This document shows positions 9,431 to 18,919 of a DNA stretch of 64,000 bases, one piece after another. The notes below the pieces were generated by a model. That model was not told the DNA's origin and ran no database searches. It was given only the letters and a program-made list of their open reading frames with translations. Origin of the DNA: Halorubrum ruber (GTDB taxonomy: Archaea; Halobacteriota; Halobacteria; Halobacteriales; Haloferacaceae); assembly GCF_018228765.1 (NCBI RefSeq), contig NZ_CP073695.1:2589218-2653217 (forward strand). Reading direction: 5' to 3'. The translations under genes were made by a program, and so were the position numbers. Each line of letters starts with the position of its first letter. Position 1 is the first letter of the stretch.

Positions 9431-11989
9431 TCAGTCGTCGGCCAGCAGCGCGCGCGAGGAGTTCGTCACCACGAGCAGGCTCGACGCGCCCATCGCGACG
9501 GCGGCGAACAGCGGGTTCAGGAGGCCGGTCGCCGCGAGCGGGATGGCGACCGCGTTGTAGCAGAACGCCCAGCCGATGTTGCCCCTCACGCGCCGGCCGG
9601 CCGCCCGGGCGAGCTCGAAGACGGTCGCCACGGAGCCGAGGTCGTCGTCGACGATAGCCACGTCGGCGGCGTCGGCCGCCATCGCGGTGCCGCCGCCGAG
9701 CGCGATCCCGAGGTCCGCCGCCGCGAGCGCCGGGGCGTCGTTCGTCCCGTCGCCGACCATCACGGTGACGCCGCGCTCCTTCAGCCGCCCGACGGCCTCG
9801 GCCTTCCCCTCCGGCGGCACGCCGGCGAACACCGACGACACCGCGTCGTGCTTGGCGAAGACGGTCGCCGCACGCTCGTCGTCGCCGGTGAGGACGATCA
9901 CCTCGACGCCCGACTCGTCGAGGGCGGTCACCGTCTCCTCCCACCCCTCGCGCAGCTCGTCGCCGACGACGACGTACCCCTCGGCGGCGCCGTCGCGGCC
10001 GACGGCGACGGGGACGCGGCCGACGTCGCGCGCGTCGGCGACCGCCTCGCGGATCTCGTCGGAGACGGTCCAGCCGCGCTCGTCGAAGAGGTCCGGGTGG
10101 CCGACGACGACCTCGACGCCGTCGACGACGCCGGAGACGCCGCGGGCGTGGCTCTCGAAGGACTCGACGGCGGGAGCGTCGCCTCCCTCGCCGGTCTCGC
10201 CGTCGACCGGCTCCACCCCGCCGTCCGCGACCGCCGGCGTCGCGCCGTCCTCGCCGGCCTCGCCGAGAGCGGCGTCGGCCGCGCCCGCCGCGGAGCGCGC
10301 CGCGGCGATCGCCTGCCCGACCGGGTGCGCGGAGCGCGATTCGAGGGCGGCCGCGAGCCGGAGCAGGTCGTCGTCGAGCTCGCGGGCGACGAGCCGCATC
10401 TCGCCGGTGGTCAGCGTGCCGGTCTTGTCGAAGACGACCGTGTCGGCGTCGCGGATCCGCTCGAAGACGGTGTCGTCGAACACGACGATGTTGCGTTCGA
10501 GGGCGTCGCGGATCCCGGCGGCGACCGCGAGCGGCGTCGCCAAGCCGAGCGCGCACGGACACGAGACGATCAGCACCGTCAGTCCGACGAGCATCGCGTC
10601 CGTCGGCGCGCCGCCGAGCGCGAGGGACGCGCCCGCCGCGACGGCGGCGATGACGAGGACGGCCGGGACGAAGACGGTCGCGAGCCGGTCGGCGAGCTTC
10701 TGGACGCCGTGGTTCCCGCTCTGGAGGTCGTAGACGAGCTCTGCGACGCGGTCGAGGCTGGAGGTCGCGTCCGGACCGACGGCGACCGTGAGCGATCCGT
10801 CCGTCACGACGGAGCCGCCGACCACCGCGTCGCCGGCGACCTTCCGGACCGGGAGCGACTCGCCGGTAACGACCGACTCGTCGACCGCGGCGTCGCCGTC
10901 GACCGCCTCGCCGTCGACGGGGACCCGCTCGCCGGCGCGCACGAGGAGCCGGTCGCCGGGTTCGAGCGCCTCAACGGCGACCGACTTGGTGTCGCCGTCG
11001 GCGGTCAGCCGCCGCGCGTCGTCGACCTGGACCGCGGTGACCTCGGAGAGCAGCTCCGTCGCGCGGTCCTTCACGGAGTCCTCGTAGTGGTTCCCGACGG
11101 TGACGATGACGATGATCGCGACGGTCACGTCGTAGTAGACCGAGGGCGACTCGACGAAGATCACCGCGAGCGTGCTGTAGAGGTACGCGCTCACCGCCGC
11201 GATGGCGACGAGGAGGTCCATGTTCGGCGAGCGCGTCTTCGCGCTGACGTACGCGCCGCGTAGTATCGGCTTCCCGGTGAAGAAGAGGACGATGGTCGTG
11301 AGGACGGCGATGACGATGAAGAAGTACGTCCCGGAGGTCGAGGCCATCGCCTCGTTGAGGTAGTCGAGGGTCCGCTGGTTGTAGAAGGGGAACGCGAAGT
11401 ACGTCGGGTAGATGAGCACGATGTACTGCAGCATGACGGCCATCCCGACGAGGACGCCGGCCGCGAGCCGCGCGGTCGCCATGTTGCTCGCCTGCCGCCG
11501 CGCGAAGGCGTCGTCGCGGGCGTAGGCGCTGTAGCCGAGGCCGCTCACCGTCTCCGTGAGGTCGTCGACGGTGACCGCGTCGGGGTCGCGGTCGATCCGC
11601 ACCGTGTCGGTGACGTAGCTCGCGCTCGCGCCGCTGACGCCGTCGGCGTCGGTCGCCACCGTTTCGATGAACGCCTCGCAGGTCGCGCAGTGCATCCCGT
11701 CGACCTCCAGGTACGTCGCCTCGTGGCCGTCGGGGACGTCGCGGTCGCCGTCGGCGGACCCCTCGCCGTCCTCCGCGGCACCGTCCCGCTCCCGCCGCCG
11801 TTCGCGGACCGCGTCGGCGTCCACGTCGACGTCGCCGAGGGCGCCATACACGTCCCGGCAGCCGGTACAGCAGAACCGGTTGCCCGCCTCGTCGGTGACG
11901 TCGACGCCCTCGGTCGAGAGTTCACAGAGCGTGCAGGCGGCGGGGTCGCCGTTCTTGCCTTCGCCCGGAGACGGAGGCCCCTCGCTCAT
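9431..11989 (-). CDS. Heavy-metal (copper-type) translocating P1B ATPase, CcoI/CopA-like
   Basis: The 852-residue protein has an N-terminal cysteine cluster (Cys19, Cys22, Cys40, Cys41, Cys44), an HMA domain with MHCATC (Cys101, Cys104), transmembrane helices, an actuator TGES motif, the ion-channel CPC in SCPCALGLATP (near 474), the phosphorylated Asp in DKTGTLTTGE (near 521) and GDGTNDAPAL (near 742). CPC plus the extra N-terminal cysteine region resembles the CcoI/FixI type that supplies copper to oxidases. The upstream SafE-type gene ends 1 bp before this ATG, so the two are surely cotranscribed. A glutamate- and glycine-rich insert lies in the nucleotide-binding region. Confidence 0.92.
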   Translation of the reverse strand: MSEGPPSPGEGKNGDPAACTLCELSTEGVDVTDEAGNRFCCTGCRDVYGALGDVDVDADAVRERRRERDGAAEDGEGSADGDRDVPDGHEATYLEVDGMHCATCEAFIETVATDADGVSGASASYVTDTVRIDRDPDAVTVDDLTETVSGLGYSAYARDDAFARRQASNMATARLAAGVLVGMAVMLQYIVLIYPTYFAFPFYNQRTLDYLNEAMASTSGTYFFIVIAVLTTIVLFFTGKPILRGAYVSAKTRSPNMDLLVAIAAVSAYLYSTLAVIFVESPSVYYDVTVAIIVIVTVGNHYEDSVKDRATELLSEVTAVQVDDARRLTADGDTKSVAVEALEPGDRLLVRAGERVPVDGEAVDGDAAVDESVVTGESLPVRKVAGDAVVGGSVVTDGSLTVAVGPDATSSLDRVAELVYDLQSGNHGVQKLADRLATVFVPAVLVIAAVAAGASLALGGAPTDAMLVGLTVLIVSCPCALGLATPLAVAAGIRDALERNIVVFDDTVFERIRDADTVVFDKTGTLTTGEMRLVARELDDDLLRLAAALESRSAHPVGQAIAAARSAAGAADAALGEAGEDGATPAVADGGVEPVDGETGEGGDAPAVESFESHARGVSGVVDGVEVVVGHPDLFDERGWTVSDEIREAVADARDVGRVPVAVGRDGAAEGYVVVGDELREGWEETVTALDESGVEVIVLTGDDERAATVFAKHDAVSSVFAGVPPEGKAEAVGRLKERGVTVMVGDGTNDAPALAAADLGIALGGGTAMAADAADVAIVDDDLGSVATVFELARAAGRRVRGNIGWAFCYNAVAIPLAATGLLNPLFAAVAMGASSLLVVTNSSRALLADD

Positions 11990-11990
11990 C

Positions 11991-12827
11991 TCACATACCC
12001 CCCATCATTCCGGCGTCGAGCGGGTTCCAGAACGGGAGCCGCGGGTGCGGCACGTGGATCCCGACCGACATCAGCCCGTGGGCGAACAGCACGTAGCCGA
12101 GCGCGACGAACGCGACGCCGAGTAGCCGGTGTATCCGGCGGCGGTGGACGGGGTCGACGCTCTCGATGAGGGTGCCGTACGCGAAGACGGCCGGGATCGT
12201 CCCGAGCCCGAGCGCGCCGAGCGCGACGCCGCCCGCGACCGCCGAGCCGCTCGCGAACGCGTACAGATACGCAGGGTAGAGGATCGGACAGGGGAGCAGC
12301 CCGTGGACCGCGCCGAGCGCGACGATGCCCGGGCCGTTCGCGAGCCGGTCGACGTGTCCGGTGAGCCACCCCGTGACGCGTTCGAGCCCGGGGAGGTGGA
12401 CCCCGCCGGTCGCGCCGCCGAGGAGGTAGCGGACGCCGACGAGGATCACGGCTGCGCCGACGAGGAGCCCGACTCCACCGCGGACCGCCGTCGCGGCGCC
12501 GGTCAGGGTCACGGTGGTGACGAGGACCGCACCGCCGAGCGCGCCGAGGGCGGTCCCGATCGTCGCGTAGCTCGCCGCGCGCCCGAGGTTGAACAGCGCG
12601 TGCTGGCGGACCTCGTAGGTTGTCAGGTGCCCTTCGCGGCCGGAGGTCCCGCTCGCGGTGCGCGCGGCGCCCGCCTCGCCGCCGTCGGTCCGCCCGGCGT
12701 CGGCGTCCATCCGGCTCGCGTACACCGTGACGAGCGGGCCGCACATGCCGATACAGTGGGCGCCGCCGAGCAGCCCGATCGCGAGGAACAGCAGGACGTC
12801 GGTTCCGAGGAGCGCGGAAAGGGTCAC
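11991..12827 (-). CDS. Sulfite exporter TauE/SafE-family membrane protein (UreH/CcoS-associated type)
   Basis: The 278-residue integral membrane protein starts MTLSALLGTDVLL and carries GGAHCIGMCGP at residues 21-31, a Cys-x3-Cys motif in the first helix typical of this branch, which usually travels with CcoI-type copper ATPases. About six to seven helices are visible, with a His- and Met-rich C-terminus ending in DAGMMGGM. It probably helps move copper or assemble a metalloprotein. A paralogue with the same motif starts at 63502. Confidence 0.82.
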   Translation of the reverse strand: MTLSALLGTDVLLFLAIGLLGGAHCIGMCGPLVTVYASRMDADAGRTDGGEAGAARTASGTSGREGHLTTYEVRQHALFNLGRAASYATIGTALGALGGAVLVTTVTLTGAATAVRGGVGLLVGAAVILVGVRYLLGGATGGVHLPGLERVTGWLTGHVDRLANGPGIVALGAVHGLLPCPILYPAYLYAFASGSAVAGGVALGALGLGTIPAVFAYGTLIESVDPVHRRRIHRLLGVAFVALGYVLFAHGLMSVGIHVPHPRLPFWNPLDAGMMGGM

Positions 12828-12887
12828 GCGAGTCGGTCACCTCCCGTTCGGCGCGCGGAGGGGAGCGGGGCTCTGGTCACGCGCGAC

Positions 12888-13313
12888 TCACTCCTCCACG
12901 ACGACCGTCCCGTACATCCCGCCCTCGCGGTGAGGGATACAGACGTACTCGTAGGCGCCGGGAACGGTGAAGGTGTGCTCGAACCGGTCGCCGTTCTCCA
13001 GTCGCCCGCCGAAGTCTGACTGCCACGCCGCCTCGGCGGTCGCGTAGTCGTCGAAGCCGCCCGACGCGAAGAACTCGGCGTCGTCCGGGATGCCGCCCGC
13101 GGTCGCGGTGACCGTGTGCGAGCGCGCGCTCGTGTTCTCCCAGACGACAGTGTCGCCGACCGAGACCGTGATCTCGCGGGGCTGGTACGCGGTCGCGAGC
13201 ATGCCGACGTCGTAGTCCGGTTCGCCGCCGACGCCCGCGCAGCCGGCGAGGGCGACCCCGGCCGCCGCGCTCCCGACGGCACCCGTCCGCCGGAGGAACC
13301 GTCTGCGATACAT
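12888..13313 (-). CDS. Small halocyanin/plastocyanin-like copper protein, lipoprotein-like
   Basis: The 141-residue protein has a Tat-like signal (MYRRRFLRRTG) followed by a lipobox-like ALAGCAG (Cys near 24), suggesting a lipid-anchored copper protein. Ligands fit a type 1 site: His in RSHTV, Cys and His in YVCIPH, and Met in GGMYG. It is upstream of the SafE-type gene on the same strand (60-bp gap), so copper import, assembly and the copper carrier appear grouped. ATG at 13313 is chosen because the signal peptide starts there. Confidence 0.85.
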   Translation of the reverse strand: MYRRRFLRRTGAVGSAAAGVALAGCAGVGGEPDYDVGMLATAYQPREITVSVGDTVVWENTSARSHTVTATAGGIPDDAEFFASGGFDDYATAEAAWQSDFGGRLENGDRFEHTFTVPGAYEYVCIPHREGGMYGTVVVEE

Positions 13314-13375
13314 ACCCCATCTGGGAGCCTGAACGGTTTTAATATCGCGGTCGACCCCGCCGCGCGGGAACGGGT

Positions 13376-14155
13376 TCACCCGCCGACGAGGTCCTCGAAG
13401 ACGCGGCGCTGCGCCGCCGCGAGGTGTTCCGAGAAGGTCGCGCGGGCGATGCCGATCGCGTCGGCCACCTCGGTCGCGCTCGCCCCGCGCGGGTGCTCGA
13501 AGTAGCCGAGCCGGTGGGCGGTCCGGACCACCTCCCGCTGGCGCTCCGTGAGCCGCCCGCGGTCGACGACGACCGGGTCCGAGCGGGTGTCGGCCCCGCC
13601 GGAGCTGGTGAGCCGTTCGAGCCGCACCGAGCCGCCGGTCGCCTCCAGCGCGTCGATCACGTCGCCCAGCGGGTCGGCCGCGGGCAGGGAGAGCCCGAGC
13701 CGAACGCGGTCGGGCGCCGTCCGGACCGTGACCGACGAGACGGGGTAGCCGAGCGACTCGACGGCGTCGGACGGGAACTGGTCCGGGGCCCGACTCCGGC
13801 AGCGGTAGACGAACTCGTCGCCCCCGTCGAAGACGAGTTCGGCGTCGACGGCGCGGTCGGCGCGGAACTGCGACACGGCGGCGCCGTCGACGCGGACGCG
13901 GTCGACGTCCTCCGCGACCGCGCCGGGCGGTAGCGCCTCCGCCACGGGCGCGGGCGTCGGATCGCGGACCACGACCTCGACGCGGACGCCGGCGTCGCCG
14001 GAGCCGCCCGGACCAGTGGACCGCCCGGCGTCCCGCGCCGCGTCCGAGCCGCTCCGCGCCGCGTCCGAGGTGCCACCGCCGTCGGAGCCCGAGGGGCCGG
14101 CCGACTCCGGGCGTTCGGCGCGGCTGGAGTCGGACGACCGCGACCGCTGTCCCAT
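13376..14155 (-). CDS. Bat-type (HTH-10) transcriptional regulator
   Basis: The 259-residue protein has a low-complexity Ser/Gly/Asp N-terminus (1-55), a central sensor-like domain and a C-terminal HTH-10 domain: LTERQREVVRTAHRLGYFEH then a recognition region ATEVADAIGIARATFSEHL. This C-terminus is the Bat (bacterio-opsin activator) type, although there is no obvious GAF/PAS domain. It sits between the copper cluster (same strand) and the crtI-hop pair (opposite strand), so it could control either. The choice is inference. Confidence 0.82.
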   Translation of the reverse strand: MGQRSRSSDSSRAERPESAGPSGSDGGGTSDAARSGSDAARDAGRSTGPGGSGDAGVRVEVVVRDPTPAPVAEALPPGAVAEDVDRVRVDGAAVSQFRADRAVDAELVFDGGDEFVYRCRSRAPDQFPSDAVESLGYPVSSVTVRTAPDRVRLGLSLPAADPLGDVIDALEATGGSVRLERLTSSGGADTRSDPVVVDRGRLTERQREVVRTAHRLGYFEHPRGASATEVADAIGIARATFSEHLAAAQRRVFEDLVGG

Positions 14156-14289
14156 GTGCCGATTTCGTGGTCGAAGCCGGAAAAAGAGGAACCCGAACGA
14201 GTACGCCTCGCGGCGGACCGGCGGCCCGCTTCATAAAGCCCCGTCGAGAGTTGGCAACGACTCACAGGGCGCGAGTCCCTACCGTACCC

Positions 14290-15825
14290 ATGAGCGACGA
14301 GTCGCTCCGCGGGGAGTCGGTAGGGGTAGTGGGCGGCGGCGTCGGCGGGCTCTCGGCGGCGGCCTACCTCGCGGCCGCCGGCGCGGAGGTGACGGTGTAC
14401 GAGCGGGCCGAGCGCGTCGGGGGCGTCGCCGGGCGGCTGGAGCTCGACGGGTTCCGGTTCGACACCGGCCCGTCGTGGTACCTGCTCCCGGACCTCTTCG
14501 AACGGTTCTTCGACGACTTCGGCCGGTCTCCAGATGATTTCTACGAGTTGGAGCGGCTCGACCCGCACTACCGCGTGTTCTGGGACGACGGCGACAGCGC
14601 CGACGTCCCCGCCGACCCCGCGGCCGCCGCCGACCTGTTCGAGTCGTACGAGGATGGGGCGGGAGCGGCGTTCCGCGAGTACCTCAACGACGCGGAGCGG
14701 GCGTACGACGCCGGCATGGAGCGGTTCGTGCTCCCCGGGCGGTCGCGCTTCCGCGACTACCTCTCGCTGGACGTCCTCGCCGGGGGGCGGGAGCTGGACC
14801 TCTTGTCCAGCCTCGACGAGACGGTGCGGTCGTACGTCGACCACCCGAAGCTCAGGCAGCTGTTAGAGTACACGCTCGTGTTCCTCGGCGGGTCGCCGCA
14901 CAACACGCCGGCGCTGTACCAGCTGATGAGCCACGTCGACTACGGGCTCGGCGTCTACTACCCGCTGGGCGGGATGTACGAGGTGATCGAGGCCGTCGAG
15001 ACGGTCGCCCGCGACGCCGGCGCCGACGTTCACACCGGCGTCGAGGTGACGGGGCTGGAGCCGATCGACGGCGGCGTCGAGGCCGAGCTCGGCGGCGACC
15101 GCTACGTCCACGACCGGGTGGTCTGTAACGCGCCGCCGGCCCACGTCGAGCGCGAGCTGCTCCCCGAGGGGACGGTGCCGCGGCTCGGCGACTACTGGGA
15201 CCGGCGGACGTACGGCCCCTCGGCGCACCTGCTGTACCTCGGCGTCGAGGGGGAGCTGCCGGAGTTAGAACACCACACGCTCGCGCTGCCGACGGACTGG
15301 GACCCGCACTTCGCGGCCATCTTCGACGACCCCGCGTGGCCGACCGGGGAGACGGAGCCGGTCGTGTACGTGAACGTCCCGTCCCGGACCGACCCGTCCG
15401 TCGCACCCGAGGGCCACGAGGCGGTCGTGACGCTCGTGCCGCTCGCTCCGGGGCTCGACGACACGCCGGAGCGGCGAGCGGCGCTCAGGGAACGCGTCCT
15501 CGACGCGGTGGCCTCGCGGGCCGGCGTCGACCTCCGCGACCGGATCGTCGCCGAGGAGTCGGCGTGCGTCTCCGAGTTCGCGGAGCGATTCGACCAGCCC
15601 GGCGGGAGCGCGCTCGGGCTCGCCCACACGATGCGACAGACCGGGCCGCTGCGCCCCGGGCCGCGCGTTCGGGGGACCGACCGGCTCTACTACGTCGGCG
15701 GGAGCGCGAACCCCGGGATCGGCGTGCCGATGTGCCTGCTCGGAGGCGAGCACTGCGCGGCCGCGGTCGAGGCGGACGCGGCCGGTGGAGGCCCCTTCGA
15801 CCGGCTGCCGCTGGTGGGTCAGTGA
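14290..15825 (+). CDS. crtI: Phytoene desaturase-family FAD oxidoreductase (CrtI-like)
   Basis: The start MSDESLRGESVGVVGGG (14290) is preferred over 14167 because the FAD-binding GGGVGGLSAA begins about residue 14. The 511-residue protein has VYERAERVGG (adenosine ribose), a substrate region with TGPSWYLLPD and the C-terminal FAD motif GGSANPGIGVPMCLLGG. The family desaturates carotenoids (phytoene to lycopene, or 3,4-desaturation in bacterioruberin synthesis). It lies 198 bp upstream of halorhodopsin, consistent with retinal and carotenoid supply. CTTCATAAAG at 14230-14239 could be its TATA element. Confidence 0.85.
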   Translation: MSDESLRGESVGVVGGGVGGLSAAAYLAAAGAEVTVYERAERVGGVAGRLELDGFRFDTGPSWYLLPDLFERFFDDFGRSPDDFYELERLDPHYRVFWDDGDSADVPADPAAAADLFESYEDGAGAAFREYLNDAERAYDAGMERFVLPGRSRFRDYLSLDVLAGGRELDLLSSLDETVRSYVDHPKLRQLLEYTLVFLGGSPHNTPALYQLMSHVDYGLGVYYPLGGMYEVIEAVETVARDAGADVHTGVEVTGLEPIDGGVEAELGGDRYVHDRVVCNAPPAHVERELLPEGTVPRLGDYWDRRTYGPSAHLLYLGVEGELPELEHHTLALPTDWDPHFAAIFDDPAWPTGETEPVVYVNVPSRTDPSVAPEGHEAVVTLVPLAPGLDDTPERRAALRERVLDAVASRAGVDLRDRIVAEESACVSEFAERFDQPGGSALGLAHTMRQTGPLRPGPRVRGTDRLYYVGGSANPGIGVPMCLLGGEHCAAAVEADAAGGGPFDRLPLVGQ

Positions 15826-15965
15826 GTGGCGCCGGGAAGAGCGGAGCAGAACGGAGCGGAGAGGAGGAGAGAAGAGCGGGGGAGAGAACAAAACGCTCGT
15901 CCACAGTTAGTGAGAAGAGAAAAAATATTTCGAAAAACAGGTCGCGAGATCAAAAACGGTTAGAA

Positions 15966-15983
15966 AACCTTACCAGTAAGGTT
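15966..15983. promoter_or_regulatory. Perfect dyad (operator candidate) upstream of halorhodopsin
   Basis: AACCTTAC at 15966-15973 and GTAAGGTT at 15976-15983 form a perfect 8-bp inverted repeat with a 2-bp spacer. It ends 4 bp before the AT-rich TATA-like stretch CATTTAATAAATA (15988-16000). The position just upstream of the TATA box suits an archaeal activator site, and a Bat-type regulator is encoded at 13376-14155. Confidence 0.65.
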
Positions 15984-15987
15984 AGTA

Positions 15988-16000
15988 CATTTAATAAATA
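15988..16000 (+). promoter_or_regulatory. TATA box of halorhodopsin
   Basis: CATTTAATAAATA is centred about 30 bp before the ATG at 16024. Transcription should start within a few bases of the ATG, giving a nearly leaderless mRNA. The surrounding 15890-16010 is clearly more AT-rich than the flanking genes. Confidence 0.65.
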
Positions 16001-16023
16001 CGCCACGTGATTAGCACTGTCGC

Positions 16024-16896
16024 ATGATCGAAACAGCAGCGGCTGACTTACTCGCAAGCGGAACAGTCCCGCTCGAAATGACCCAGACAGAGATATTCCA
16101 GTTCATTCAGAGCAACACGCTGTTGAGCGCGTCGCTCTGGGTAAACATCGCCCTCGCGGGCCTGTCGATCCTCCTGTTCGTCTATATGGGACGGAACGTG
16201 GAGGACCCGCGCGCGCAACTCATCTTCGTCGCAACCCTGATGGTACCGCTGGTGTCCATCTCCAGTTACACGGGGCTCGTCTCCGGACTCACCGTCAGCT
16301 TCCTCGAGATGCCGGCGGGACACGCGCTCGCCGGCGCGGGCGCCGGGCCGGAGGGCGGCGTGTTCACCCCGTGGGGCCGATACCTCACGTGGGCGTTCTC
16401 GACGCCGATGATCCTCGTCGCGCTCGGCCTGCTCGCCGGGTCGAACCTGAGCAAGCTGTTCACCGCCGTGGTGGCCGACGTCGGGATGTGTATCACCGGG
16501 CTCGCGGCCGCGCTGACCACGTCCTCCCTCCTGTTGCGGTGGGTCTGGTACGCCATCAGCTGCGCGTTCTTCGTCGTCGTCCTCTACATCCTGCTCGCCG
16601 AGTGGGCGAAGGACGCGGAGGTCGCCGGCACCGCGGACATCTTCAACACGCTGAAGGTGCTCACCGTGGTCCTCTGGCTCGGCTACCCGATCTTCTGGGC
16701 GCTCGGGGCGGAGGGGATCGCGGTGCTGGACATCGCGATCACCTCGTGGGCGTACAGCGGGATGGACATCGTCGCGAAGTACCTCTTCGCGTTCCTCCTG
16801 CTGCGCTGGGTCGTCAACAACGAGCGGACCGTCGCCGACATGGCCTCCGGCCTCGGCTCGGCCTCGCGCAGCGGCGCGGCGCCCGCCGACGACTGA
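16024..16896 (+). CDS. hop: Halorhodopsin, light-driven inward chloride pump
   Basis: The 290-residue, seven-helix microbial rhodopsin has GRYLTW at 118-123: Thr122 occupies the Asp85 position of bacteriorhodopsin and Ala133 the Asp96 position, which defines a chloride pump, not a proton pump. The retinal Schiff-base lysine is Lys252 in MDIVAKYLF. The N-terminal extension (about 30 residues) and the MPAGHALAG loop between helices B and C are typical of halorhodopsins. It follows crtI on the same strand with its own dyad and TATA box. Confidence 0.95.
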   Translation: MIETAAADLLASGTVPLEMTQTEIFQFIQSNTLLSASLWVNIALAGLSILLFVYMGRNVEDPRAQLIFVATLMVPLVSISSYTGLVSGLTVSFLEMPAGHALAGAGAGPEGGVFTPWGRYLTWAFSTPMILVALGLLAGSNLSKLFTAVVADVGMCITGLAAALTTSSLLLRWVWYAISCAFFVVVLYILLAEWAKDAEVAGTADIFNTLKVLTVVLWLGYPIFWALGAEGIAVLDIAITSWAYSGMDIVAKYLFAFLLLRWVVNNERTVADMASGLGSASRSGAAPADD

Positions 16897-17002
16897 GGAC
16901 GCTTTCGGTTCCGGCTTCTTTCTTTTTCGACTGGCGACGACGAGCCCCGCGACTCGGCGGCGGAGAGAAAAGCGCTAAACCCGCGGCGGCGGTGGAGACG
17001 GT

Positions 17003-17341
17003 ATGAAACAGGCCATCGTCGCCCGGACGGACATCGGCATGGGCGAGGGGAAGCTCGCCGCGCAGGTCGCGCACGCGTCGCTGTCCGCGTACCAGGACGC
17101 GGGCAAGCGCGCCCGCAAGAAGTGGCAGGGCGAGGGGCAGAAGAAGGTCGTGCTGAAGGGCGACTCCGAGAGCCAGCTGTTCGAGCTGGCCGACAAGGCC
17201 GACAAGGAGGGGCTTCCCTACGCCATCGTCCGCGACGCCGGCCACACGCAGCTGGAGCCCGGCACCGTCACCGCGCTCGCGGTCGGGCCCGCCCGTGACG
17301 ACAGTGTCGACCGCGTGACCGGCGACCTCTCGCTGTATTAA
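17003..17341 (+). CDS. pth2: Peptidyl-tRNA hydrolase, Pth2 type
   Basis: The 112-residue protein is the archaeal/eukaryotic Pth2 fold. [20 protein letters not shown] with [10 protein letters not shown] gives the catalytic Lys/His/Ser region, and [13 protein letters not shown] gives the conserved Asp/Thr motif. It releases tRNA from stalled peptidyl-tRNA. The stop TAA overlaps the ATG of truD by one base (TAATG at 17339-17343), so translational coupling is likely. Confidence 0.95.
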   Translation: MKQAIVARTDIGMGEGKLAAQVAHASLSAYQDAGKRARKKWQGEGQKKVVLKGDSESQLFELADKADKEGLPYAIVRDAGHTQLEPGTVTALAVGPARDDSVDRVTGDLSLY

Positions 17342-18798
17342 TGGCCGTCGAACGCACCCTTCGCGAGGCGCACCCGACCGAGCAGGCGGTCGGCATCGAT
17401 CACTACGTGAGCGACGCCGACGGGATCGGCGGCCGGCTCCGCGAGTCGCCCGAGGACTTCCGCGTCCGCGAGCTGGAGGCGTTCGACGCGGAACCGCTCG
17501 ACGCCGACCCCGGAAGTTACCCCGAGCTCGTCCTCCGGGCGACGCTCCGCGACTGGGACACGAACGACTTCGCGCGCCGGCTCTCGGACGCGCTCGGGAT
17601 CAGCCGCGAGCGCGTCTCGTGGGCCGGGACGAAGGACAAGCGCGCGGTCACCACCCAGCTGTTCACGGTCCGCGGGGTCGACGCCGACGAACTCCCCGAG
17701 ATCCGCGGCGCCGAGATCGAGGCGCTCGGCCGGGCGGGGCGGAGCCTCTCGTTCGGCGACCTCGCGGGCAACGCCTTCGAGATCCGGGTCACGGACGCGG
17801 TCGACGACGCCCCCGAACGCGTCACCGACGCGGTGCGGGACCTCCGCGCGTTCGCGGGCGACGGAGAGGCCCCTCCCGACGGTGAGGGCGACGTTCCGAT
17901 CGAAGCGACCGTCGGCGTCCCGAACTACTTCGGCCAGCAGCGGTTCGGCAGCCGGCGGCCGGTGACGCACCTCGTGGGGCTCGCGATCGCCCGGCGCGAC
18001 CCCCGCGAGGCGGTCCGGCTGTACGCCGGCAACCCGGCCGAGACGGAGCCCGACGACACCCGGGCCGCGCGCGACCGCGTCGACGCGGCGTTCGGCGTCG
18101 GCGGGGAGTCGGGTCCCGCCGCCGACGGCACGGGCGACGGCGACTGGGCCGCCTGCCTCGACGCGATCCCCGGCAAGCTCCGGTTCGAGCGGTCGATGGT
18201 CCACCGGCTCGCCGACCGCGGCGTCGACCCGGCCGCGCCGCCGGACGACGAGGACTGGTGGCACGCCTTAGAGGCGGTGCCCTCGAACCTCCAGCGGCTG
18301 TTCGTCAACGCCGCGCAGTCGTCCCTCTTCAACCGGGTCGTGAGCGAGCGACTGCGCCGCGGGCTCCCGTTCGACCGCCCCGTCGCCGGCGATGTGGTGT
18401 GTTTCGCCGACGGCGACGCGCCCGAGGAGCTGTACGCGCCGGACACGGACCGGCTCCAGCGGGTCGACGCCGACCGGGTCGACGTGGTCTCCCGGCACTG
18501 CGAGCGCGGGCGGGCGTTCGTCACCGCGCCGCTCGTCGGCACCGAGACGGAGCTCGGCGACGGCGAGCCGGGCGAGATCGAGCGGGAGGTCCTCGCCGAC
18601 GCCGGGATCGAGCCGGGCGACTTCGCGCTCCCCGGCGAGTTCGACTCCAAGGGGACGCGGCGGGCGATCCTCCTCCGTACCGACCTCGACGTGACGTTCG
18701 CGGGCGGCGACCCGTGCTTCGCGTTCGCGCTCCCGAGCGGTTCGTACGCGACCGTGCTGCTCCGCGAGTTCACGAAAAGCGGTCCGCTTGACCTGTGA
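17341..18798 (+). CDS. truD: tRNA pseudouridine(13) synthase TruD
   Basis: The 485-residue protein carries [13 protein letters not shown] with the catalytic Asp near residue 99, [16 protein letters not shown], and the TRUD insertion domain with FNRVVSERL and [11 protein letters not shown]. It isomerises U13 in tRNA. It is translationally coupled to pth2. The length is normal for haloarchaea; an Asp/Gly linker lies around residues 255-265. Confidence 0.94.
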   Translation: MAVERTLREAHPTEQAVGIDHYVSDADGIGGRLRESPEDFRVRELEAFDAEPLDADPGSYPELVLRATLRDWDTNDFARRLSDALGISRERVSWAGTKDKRAVTTQLFTVRGVDADELPEIRGAEIEALGRAGRSLSFGDLAGNAFEIRVTDAVDDAPERVTDAVRDLRAFAGDGEAPPDGEGDVPIEATVGVPNYFGQQRFGSRRPVTHLVGLAIARRDPREAVRLYAGNPAETEPDDTRAARDRVDAAFGVGGESGPAADGTGDGDWAACLDAIPGKLRFERSMVHRLADRGVDPAAPPDDEDWWHALEAVPSNLQRLFVNAAQSSLFNRVVSERLRRGLPFDRPVAGDVVCFADGDAPEELYAPDTDRLQRVDADRVDVVSRHCERGRAFVTAPLVGTETELGDGEPGEIEREVLADAGIEPGDFALPGEFDSKGTRRAILLRTDLDVTFAGGDPCFAFALPSGSYATVLLREFTKSGPLDL

Positions 18799-18919
18799 GC
18801 GGTCTCCGGCCCGGATCGATCCGCGTTCGTGTACTACCGCGGCCGTTCGCCGGCCGAAACCACCACGATACTGCGAAACGTTCCGAGCCGTTTTTGTGCG
18901 ACAGCCCGCAACCGAAGGC

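Noticed and set aside
12888-14234. Fusion of the halocyanin with the upstream regulator region in one frame
   Set aside because: The upstream part is an antisense-like shadow of the regulator; the signal peptide start at 13313 is clear.
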